NCBI GenBank assembly: GCA_916610825.1
Contig: OU744449.1
Span: forward strand, 2,802,001 to 2,866,000
Source of the DNA: Haliclystus octoradiatus
Lineage: Eukaryota > Cnidaria > Staurozoa > Stauromedusae > Haliclystidae
Reading direction: 5' to 3'
Length of the DNA: 64,000 nt
The notes under the pieces: generated by a model
The model's database searches: none
The model's input: only the letters and a program-made list of their open reading frames with translations
Told to the model about the DNA's origin: nothing
Shown here: piece by piece, positions 56,308 to 64,000 of the stretch
Position numbering within the stretch: the first letter of the stretch is position 1
Layout of the letters: each line of letters starts with the position of its first letter
Position numbers and translations under genes: made by a program

Positions 56308-57750
56308 TCAAGCGTTGTCGATTGCTAGATTTTGTCTTGCAGCTTTTGGAGTTCCATTTTGTTGGTCGCACTTAACTGGTGATTTCATTCTAACAGGCTT
56401 AAGAAGACTATGTCTATCAACAATTAATATAATAATTAATATAATATGAATTATCAAAATAAGAATAGAACAATACAATACATTATTATACCAAATTGTA
56501 ACAAAAAATCCTGAAGATGCAAGTCCAATCGAACGTGGTATAGTTCTAATACCTTCAGCAAAACCTTGCATTTCAAACGGTATGAATTTACAACACAGCG
56601 ATCTTGTCAAAATGTCTTCAAGTACCCATGAAGCAGTGCCAAATATAACCCAGATGTAATAAATGAATAATACATTCTTATTTGATAAAAAATAATCTTT
56701 TATCCATAATAGAAACATTGGAATAAACAACTGAATAATTGCAAATATTATCAATGGATAAAAATCATTTCCTTTATTTTGAAGTAAGATAATAATTCCA
56801 TTTGTGATTAATAATATTGAACCTGAGAGTACATATATTCGACTTAATTGGGGTCCACTAAACTTTAACCATTCAACAGAGATTAATGGAACAACAGCCT
56901 CGAATGATATAACTACAAATGTCCAAAAAAAGGTACCAAAGTATAATATAAGTAGCGATCTATTTGTTAAAAGCATACGTATTTTAGACGTTTTCTGATC
57001 CTCGATTTGAGGAATAAAATTTGAAATTGTTGAATGTTTTGATAATATCGAGTTCTTACTACCTTTGTCGTAATTAGTAACTTCACGGTTAAGTAATGAA
57101 CTTGATTCTGTATTTCGAAATGTTTCAAGCTCGGATAATTCTTCACTATTGCTGAGAAAACCCCAAACTAAAGGTTGAACAATAAGAAGTAAAGCACATG
57201 TTAAAAACCCAGGAGCATTTGTTGGATGAATATAAAAGTTGTTTACATTAAAATTCACATTAATTAATGCAAAGTTTAATGAAGGTCCAATAATTAAGCC
57301 AGCTCCAAAACCTAGATTTATCAAAGCTAATACTTTGGTTAGTTTATCTTTACTGTACATTCGAGCAGTTTCTGCAGTGTATATTGTAAACACACCAATA
57401 TTAACACCAGTTAATAACTCACTTAGAAACATAATTAGCGCTGTGCTAGGTATACTGTAAATAAAAATTCCAATAAATCCACATAAATTAGCTAGCGATA
57501 TTAACTGCCTTGCATGGCCATATTTATCTAATAAATAACCAAGGATTAAACCAGCAATTCCACCAGTAACTTGACTAGCAACTGTGATAAGACCTTGATA
57601 GAATGCTATATTATTAGCTTTGATTTCCTCCAAATAAAATACTAGTTGTGATCGTCGTATATTAAAATCAAAACCAGTTATAAACACTTGTAAACCATAT
57701 ACAATACTCGTTAGAATTCGTTTGGAACGATTAGAATCGAAGAAACCCAT
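56308..57750 (-). CDS. Major facilitator superfamily transporter, paralogue C (intronless, 480 aa)
   Basis: The same twelve-TM plan as A and B but clearly more diverged. The MFS loop motif is GYLLDKYGHARQ. LLTGVNIGVFTIYTAETARM, HPTNAPGF and SLCCKFIPFEMQGFAEG are shared family blocks. The ATG at 57750 gives a shorter N-terminus (MGFFDSNRSKRILTS) than A or B, which have about 40 extra residues; no longer in-frame start is evident. The frame is fully open to TAA at 56310-56308. It has the same strand as B and lies 3.4 kb upstream of it, so B and C are neighbours in tandem with A inverted. Substrate unknown; resemblance to the MFSD8 group is tentative. Confidence 0.88.
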   Translation of the reverse strand: MGFFDSNRSKRILTSIVYGLQVFITGFDFNIRRSQLVFYLEEIKANNIAFYQGLITVASQVTGGIAGLILGYLLDKYGHARQLISLANLCGFIGIFIYSIPSTALIMFLSELLTGVNIGVFTIYTAETARMYSKDKLTKVLALINLGFGAGLIIGPSLNFALINVNFNVNNFYIHPTNAPGFLTCALLLIVQPLVWGFLSNSEELSELETFRNTESSSLLNREVTNYDKGSKNSILSKHSTISNFIPQIEDQKTSKIRMLLTNRSLLILYFGTFFWTFVVISFEAVVPLISVEWLKFSGPQLSRIYVLSGSILLITNGIIILLQNKGNDFYPLIIFAIIQLFIPMFLLWIKDYFLSNKNVLFIYYIWVIFGTASWVLEDILTRSLCCKFIPFEMQGFAEGIRTIPRSIGLASSGFFVTIWYNNVLYCSILILIIHIILIIILIVDRHSLLKPVRMKSPVKCDQQNGTPKAARQNLAIDNA

Positions 57751-58585
57751 AATGTGTTTATGATATCAACAATCCAGCTAGGTGGGAGCTACCTGTACAA
57801 AGTCGTACTATTACTGATATCTTTCCTACGTTTTAATTTTTGTACGAGACTCAAGGCTTTGTTACTGCTTCGAGATTTTATATTTCGTGACCAAAGGAAT
57901 GAGAGGAACAACAACAGAATTCATTGTATTAAAAAACAATAGTGTTTATTGATAAGAGACACAGAGTTGTTGTACTAAGCATGTACTAAGCAACAACATT
58001 AAACAAATAATGGAATTTTGAATTAAAATAATGAAAATGAGTGTACCTGTAAGGTGGCCTATCGAGGCCACAACAAAATATTGGTCTTCACAATTTTGAA
58101 ATAGAATAAAACTTTGAAAAACGTTTTTCTCAAAGTGAAAAATTATTGAAAAACTTTTTTCAAGGAACAAAGAGAAAATGTTTTGAAATGGCTATAATTC
58201 CAGATTTCTGTTTGACTGTCAAGGGTTTGACAGCGTAGATGGGGATTCTGGGAGCAAATCGAGAAGCAAATTCAGAATAATACATTTTGTTTTGATCGAT
58301 CTATGTTAAAGTACAAACCCAGGATCAAACCTCACTCGAAAAATGTTGAAAATGTTTTAGGATCCCGGAATTCCCGTAAAGCTAAATCTTCAGATCCTTG
58401 GGCCCTGCTTGTAACTTCTATACTTTTGGTATGACAGCGGACAATCAAATTTTTTGAAAATTTTGAGGCGTGCATTTCAACATTTTATCAAAGAAAAGTT
58501 TTGTTGCTTGAGTGTTTTCTCGATTTTTTAGGATAATACTACGGTGGTGTTGATGACGATGAACCCTTGATGCCGGATTTTACTG
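57751..58585. other. Upstream region of transporter C, with repeat scraps
   Basis: About 58210-58410 carries pieces of the dispersed GGAATTC/TGTTGAAAATGTTT repeat seen in the collagen introns. No gene recognised. Confidence 0.35.
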
Positions 58586-58640
58586 TATTTGGACAATCTC
58601 GTCGAAGCGCTATGGAACTTACTCCCCATAAGATCGTTGG
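58495..58640. mobile_element. Fragment of the GGGG-ended TIR element
   Basis: TCGTCGAAGCGCTATGGAAC and TTACTCCCC match one end of the element at 33669-34002 (CCCGTCGAAGCATAATGGAA, GTTAGCCCC). The other end is missing. Confidence 0.45.
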
Positions 58641-58709
58641 CCTTGGACCTATATGGATACTGTAGTACTGTAGAAGGTATTATTATTTTTAATTCTTAAC
58701 CCTTAACTT

Positions 58710-58820
58710 CGAATACAATACGAACGTTATTAAAAATTAAACATTCATTATGTAACTTACATTTTTACAGTACGATACGAACGTAAATAATAATTAAACA
58801 TTCATTATGTAACTTAATTT
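58710..58820. repeat. Tandem duplication of a roughly 57-bp unit
   Basis: TACGAACGT and AATTAAACATTCATTATGTA occur twice in succession. No coding. Confidence 0.7.
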
Positions 58821-59094
58821 AACATTCAACCAGAAAGAATGACTTTACCAATACGTGAACTTACTATTACATCTTACTTGTTCAATAATTATTATGCAAT
58901 TATCAATTTTATACGCGATAATATATTGGAAAAGCAAATCATTTTGTGGAAGAGTGGCCGTTCTGACATATATTTAAATGACAATTTCAAACATTAAGTT
59001 ATCAAAATATATTTAACCACCAATGGATTGTATCACCATTAAAGAAAATTATTATAAACATTTGATTTACTTGTAGGCTTTGTATTGTTATTAA

Positions 59095-59409
59095 TTAAGA
59101 CAGAAAAACAATGCGACATTTTTTGCAATTTTCCTTCAGTGTTCCTTTAAAAAGTGCAACAGAGGCAGTCAAGATAAGTACGAACTTTGATGATGGACAA
59201 CACCCTCCCCCATATACGGAGTTGCACGCTTCTGAAATGACAATCTCCCACGGACCGACTTCGTCATGCAAACTGACGCAAGTTGCTACTTTCAAATCAT
59301 TTTGCGTTATTATTGGCAGCCATGCTTGTATTTCAACGACGATGGCAGTTTCTTTATAGCTCCTTTGATTTGTATAGGCAACACTCCTATTCGGTAGGAG
59401 AATGATCAA
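59095..59409 (-). CDS. Open stretch of unknown nature
   Basis: Both strands are open here for more than 80 codons, and the sequence is GC-richer than its surroundings. The minus-strand product (containing VEIQAWLPIITQNDLKVA and SLHDEVGPWEIVI) reads somewhat like protein, but I recognise no family and see no clear splice partners. It may be an exon of an unrecognised gene, or chance. Confidence 0.2.
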   Translation of the reverse strand: MIILLPNRSVAYTNQRSYKETAIVVEIQAWLPIITQNDLKVATCVSLHDEVGPWEIVISEACNSVYGGGCCPSSKFVLILTASVALFKGTLKENCKKCRIVFLS

Positions 59410-59419
59410 CGATCGCGTT

Positions 59420-59572
59420 CATCATGGCAGCCTTTGCGGTTGGACTTCAAATATGCACTGATTCACACCACTATTTGTAGCTTGAAAATTGCATTCACTT
59501 TTCAACTTTGAGCCTGCAAGGCGCTTTGATCTATTTTATGCCTTTCTTTTAATATGCCGTTCTCTATGCATT
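59420..59572. mobile_element. Second copy of the GGCATAAAATTGA-type element
   Basis: CACTATTTGTAGCTTGA, AATTGCATTCAC and TTCAACTTTGAGC match 7357-7503 in order. The right end TCTATTTTATGCC is kept. Confidence 0.6.
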
Positions 59573-59656
59573 TCAATCGACTCAATTGAAGTGAAATGAA
59601 TTAAATATTTATGAAGGAAATGATTAAGATGTCTTTAGTAATTATAAATCGTTTCG

Positions 59657-61885
59657 ATGCGTATTGTGGCTCATGTTATCCTCCAAAGTCCAGTCTCCGT
59701 ATTCTACAGTGATAGTCAGCTTAGTCAATTAGTCAATTATGTTTGCTATTTAGTGATCTCAAAGTTTTATCACACAAGGTCCATTACTGGACCTACACTA
59801 ATTGCTATTAATGATTGTAATAATGATACTTATTTGAATTGTCGTGATCAGCTATCGGTGTTAAATTCTGACAATAAACCGGTTTGTGAACCGATATCCG
59901 CTTTAATAGATACCAGCTGTGGTCCTACGATAATTTCAAAAGATTTGATTATTCCATTGATGAAAACGTACCCTGACTTGATTAAAAGTAGACCAGCCAC
60001 ACTGTCGCGACTGCGTGATGCGAGTGGCAAATGGCAATTCATCATGGCTGAAGTTTATCTGAAACTATCTTTACCAAATAGTACTCTATTTCTATGTGGG
60101 TTTCAGTTCAAGGTGGCAATATTGTAAAAGAATGTTTACTTGGAAGGCACTTTTAATTAAAAACGGAGCTACAATTGATCGTGTTACCACTGACAGTGGA
60201 GTTGTTTCATATTTAAATCATTCTCAAGCAAAAAACACAGATGTTAACTCTATCGTTGGTTCTGTTACGATTGCTAAAAATCATTCATTTCATCATCCTG
60301 GTATAGACAAAGTTCAACTGGTTATTACTGATCTTAAATATGATCATTCTAATCATGAGGACAATGAAGTTTTTATGTTACAATCAGATCATCAACACAT
60401 TTGAAGAGCGGGTTGTAAATTGCGTTCACAGCCCGACACAGTTGAAGGAGAGTGAACATGGCAACGTTGGAGGATATGTGTGTTTTGACAACAGATCAAA
60501 TCATAGAACATGATGGAACATTTCACGAATGATACTACCTCTATTTTACCTGATGTTCTTAATTCTAATAATGATGATCATTCAGTGAAAGTTGTTGATG
60601 TTATTAATAATGACTCACGTTTAAATCTAATATTACAACATTTAAATATTTTAAAGTATCATCCAGATGAACAATTGCAGTTGACAAATTTTATTAAAAA
60701 GTGGTTACTTATATTTGCGTTAGATAATTCCATTCTTAACTTGGAGTTACTGATAGGGTTTCTCATTCCATTGTTTTACCTGATGTGTCGCCTTGTTCGC
60801 CAACAATATGTGTCGTTTAAATGTAGCACATAGGAAACCCGTTAAAGATCAATTATCTGAGTTAATAAGTAAAGGAATTATTAAGGACTCTGCCAGTCCC
60901 TATATATTCAAGTCCTTTCGTTGTGGTTAAGAAAAATAGATGGAAGTTTAAAAAATCAAAAAATCATCCTTCGTCACTCCTATTGGTCAATTTTCTTGGG
61001 CCCGTTTACCTTATGGTTTATGTAATGCACCAGCAACCTTTCGAAGATTAATGAACGTTGCTATGAACCTTGTTTTTTAAGATTTCATTGGTGAGTTGTG
61101 CTCTGTTTACTTAGACTATATTTTAATTTAGAGAGTATCTTTAATCGATTGTATACCTCCATGGTTTACGTTTGAAACCTTCTAAATGTGAATTATTAAA
61201 ACAACAAGTAAATTACTTAGTAGGTCATATCATTTCTAAAGACGGTGTCAAAGTTTATCCTGACAAAATGAAATTATTGATATAGTTATTCCTACTTGTT
61301 TACTGAAGTACGATCTTTTTTGGGACTTATTGGCTATTATCACCATTTTATTACAGATTTTGCTAAGATTGCACATCCACTTTACTCATTATTAAAAAAA
61401 GATCGTCCTTTGGAATGGACTACTACTCAGGATGGAGCATTTATTATATTAAAAGATCAAATTTGTACTTCTGTTGTTTTGGCATATCCTTCTTTAGATC
61501 AAGACTTTATTGTACATATACCGATGCCTCTGCTTCTGGTTTTAGAGCTGTATTATCACAGATCGATGTGAATGGTCAGAAGAGACCTGTTTCATTTGCT
61601 GCTCGAACATTAACATCAGGAGAAAATCAGTACACTGTTACAGAGTTGGAGATGAAAGCGCCTTGTTGGGCATGTAAAACGTTTCATCCGTTTATCGAAA
61701 ATAATCGGACAATTGTCTATACATATCATTTACCTTTAACGAGTATTAACAGGAATTATCGAGAATTAAAAGGTAGTTGGGCCAGATGGATTATTGAATT
61801 AGATATTTATAATTTGGACATACGTTATAAACCTGGTAAGCTGAATGTTGTTGCCGACGTACTACCTCGGTCTGAAACGTAATTA
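59657..61885 (+). mobile_element. Ty3/Gypsy-type retroelement pol fossil
   Basis: In order along the plus strand I recognise an aspartic-protease-like region (about 59.8-60.1 kb), reverse transcriptase blocks (about 60.8-61.1 kb), the RT connection (about 61.3-61.5 kb) and RNase H with the tail after it (about 61.5-61.88 kb). Integrase and gag are not seen and I found no flanking LTR pair in the window. The reading frame is broken several times, at least four or five. It is a dead fragment of moderate to old age. Confidence 0.85.
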
Positions 61886-64000
61886 ATGATCTACAAATTA
61901 TAGTAGACTATTTTTCTGATTTGCTGTGGTATTTGATTAGTTACGGGTTATCGGATTAGGCCCAACATTGATAACTAGATATGAGTAAAGTGGTTTGTTT
62001 ATATGTTCAATGCATCAAATGACATAAATCAGCAAGCCAAGGTTTTAAATATATTTTAGTTTGGATTGAAATGCTTTAGAAGTTTTTGACGAAATAAAAG
62101 CAAGGACATGTTACAGTTTTGGCTGTGTCTTGTTGTTGTTCAATGAAGGTTGAGATAATGTTTTTTTCTTTTATGACCGACTTTATAGAAAGGAGACAAA
62201 TAAATGGTTTGTTAGTGAAGAAGGTGATGCATTGAACATATAAATAACATATATTGTGAATGATTTACATTTTCAATGCTATGAGCGTGGATATGTGTAT
62301 AGCGTCCATCAATTCAGTGTAATGAAAATGGTTATGGTGTTCTTAATAGCGTTTCCCACCATACATTATGATTTTTACCCTCAAAAGAACACTCCATTTT
62401 CAGTGCAGACATATGCTTACAACAATAAATTCTACTTAGCTAGCTTTTGTGGTCACCAGAGAATCTTTTGATACGTGTTAAATATGTGTGAGAATGATAT
62501 GTCAAAATATAATCTGTATTACGCGCGCTACGAATGAAATATTTTCTGATTTTTATTTTCTTCAAATTCGTGAACTTTAAAATCATTAAATCATCTGGAA
62601 TTTTGCTACTCTTGAGTTTATATGTTCTTCCTTACCTCAGTTTTGTGGGAGAGAAAAATAGATTGCCGTCACAGAGCTACGCCATCTCAAACGTAACATC
62701 GCGTGATTAATCCGATCTAAAGTCTATTAGAAAAACCACACGACTTGTGACTTTGTCGTCATAAAGCTAGATCCAATCCCTTTTTTTCCCTCAGCGACAT
62801 TTGGGCCAAAACACCACTTTGAAGGCATTTTTCACCAAGAAATAATTTCCAGATCGAAAAAAAAATTACGCCATTGTTTTTTTCACGTCGGGTTCTACTA
62901 CATATGTAAAGATAGTCTGGGGGTTTATTCCCACTTTAACAGAAGTTTTAATGTTCATTTTTAGATTTGATAGCAGGATACTGAAAATGTAAAAACGGAA
63001 AAATGTTTGAAAATCACAAAGATGGAATGTGACTTTCAACGAATTGCACTGAATCGGTTTCAACTATTACGAATTAAGTTAAATTAAGTTAAGTTTGATT
63101 TGTGGAGTTGGTTTTAGTTTGAAATGTGATAAGTTATTTGATTAGTCCTTATGCATTGAACTATTTACTTGCGGGTCAGAGAGGATATAGCTGCAATTAA
63201 ATTATATTTTAATGTGATTAAGTTAGACATTGTTACACCGTAAATCCCTTCAGTTCAAATGGAAATATAAAGGTGAATTTGTAGGTACAATGATTGTAAA
63301 CATGAGTTTGAATGTCTACGAAATCAAGAATGGAAATGTAACTCGGAAATAAACTTTTTAGTTCCAAACGTGTGTGGGTAAAAATGTGAAAGTCATATTA
63401 ACAAATTGAACTAAAGCAATTGACGTTGTTCTGTAGTTTAAATTTGACAGTATTTTAAGTTATGTTAATTTGAATGTGATTATTGATTATGATTGCCTTG
63501 AAAGTTATAAAAACTGCATGCAACTGTTATAATTGTGTCTTGTGTCATTCATGGATAACGTATCGCTGTTGCTCCTTCATGTGATTAGCATCTCACAGCC
63601 AACCACGCATCACCCTAGGCAACAATGAATGTTCACTTTTCGTTTGTTTTATTTCAATAACCTCATTGCTCATGACCGTTTTTAATTTATATAAATTGTG
63701 ATTTTGATGAATGATATAAATTTTAAAAAATTTGGTAACTTTGTAATGAGTACAGTGTTTATAAGTGTTGATTAATTGAGAAATTACAAAATTTCATTTA
63801 CATGTTTGTAGCCTATTGTGATTGACAGTACCTTTGTGATAATTATTTGCATGGTTTATCTTTGGTTGCTGTTCAATTTGACATTATTAGCCTATATTTA
63901 CATATTTACAGTGCTGAAATGCAAGGAGACAAAAGTAAATTAATTCTAGGTTGTTGTAATTGTTGCAATAGTAATAAAACTAGACACAATGTTACATGAT
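61886..64000. other. Unassigned end of window
   Basis: AT-rich. A short region near 63066-63095 repeats TTAAATTAAG/TTAAGTTAAG. No gene, RNA or transposon end recognised. Confidence 0.35.

Overview
This is an animal (metazoan) genomic window: AT-rich, with short spliced exons, GT-AG introns and a dense load of small transposons. The best taxonomic clue is the fibrillar procollagen, whose N-propeptide carries an eight-cysteine WAP module. Fibrillar collagens with WAP modules are known from cnidarians, so a cnidarian is my inference; the sequence alone does not prove it.

Layout. (1) 278-2123, plus strand: the last five exons of ORC4, cut by the window edge. (2) 2124-6630: mostly unassigned, with a GC-richer patch near 2.6-2.9 kb and splice-like signals at 4.0-5.4 kb that I could not assign to a family. 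(3) 6631-31588, minus strand: one complete fibrillar procollagen gene of 38 coding exons (4488 bp of CDS, 1495 aa), from signal peptide through WAP module, minor helix, a 339-triplet major helix and a COLFI C-propeptide with all eight cysteines. A TATA box lies upstream at 31786-31793. (4) 31.9-42.6 kb: a graveyard of repeats: SINEs, LINE pieces, TIR elements, a small LTR-element fossil and integrase scraps. (5) 43.1-57.8 kb: three intronless paralogues of a 12-TM major facilitator transporter (A plus, B minus, C minus). A and C are open; B has one in-frame TAG. The repeats between them are strongly nested. (6) 58-64 kb: a broken Ty3/Gypsy pol fossil (59.66-61.88 kb) and sequence I could not assign.

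The most unusual signal is a set of hammerhead self-cleaving ribozyme motifs. A 190-bp near-perfect palindrome in a collagen intron (13301-13490) holds two divergent, apparently complete type-I hammerheads, one on each strand. A third, weaker hammerhead lies about 230 bp downstream of the stop of transporter A, on its sense strand. A second palindrome (46546-46662) holds two decayed copies. A shared short repeat lies beside both palindromes, suggesting one hammerhead-bearing mobile family (retrozyme-like or Penelope-like), although no reverse transcriptase of that type is visible here.

The host genes have no evident functional link: replication licensing (ORC4), extracellular matrix (collagen) and membrane transport (MFS). 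What connects the region is repeat traffic: pogo/mariner-like, hAT-like, TTAA-flanked and CACTA-like small elements, a tRNA-headed SINE, and foldback elements. Several sit inside one another, so insertion order and target duplications can be read directly.
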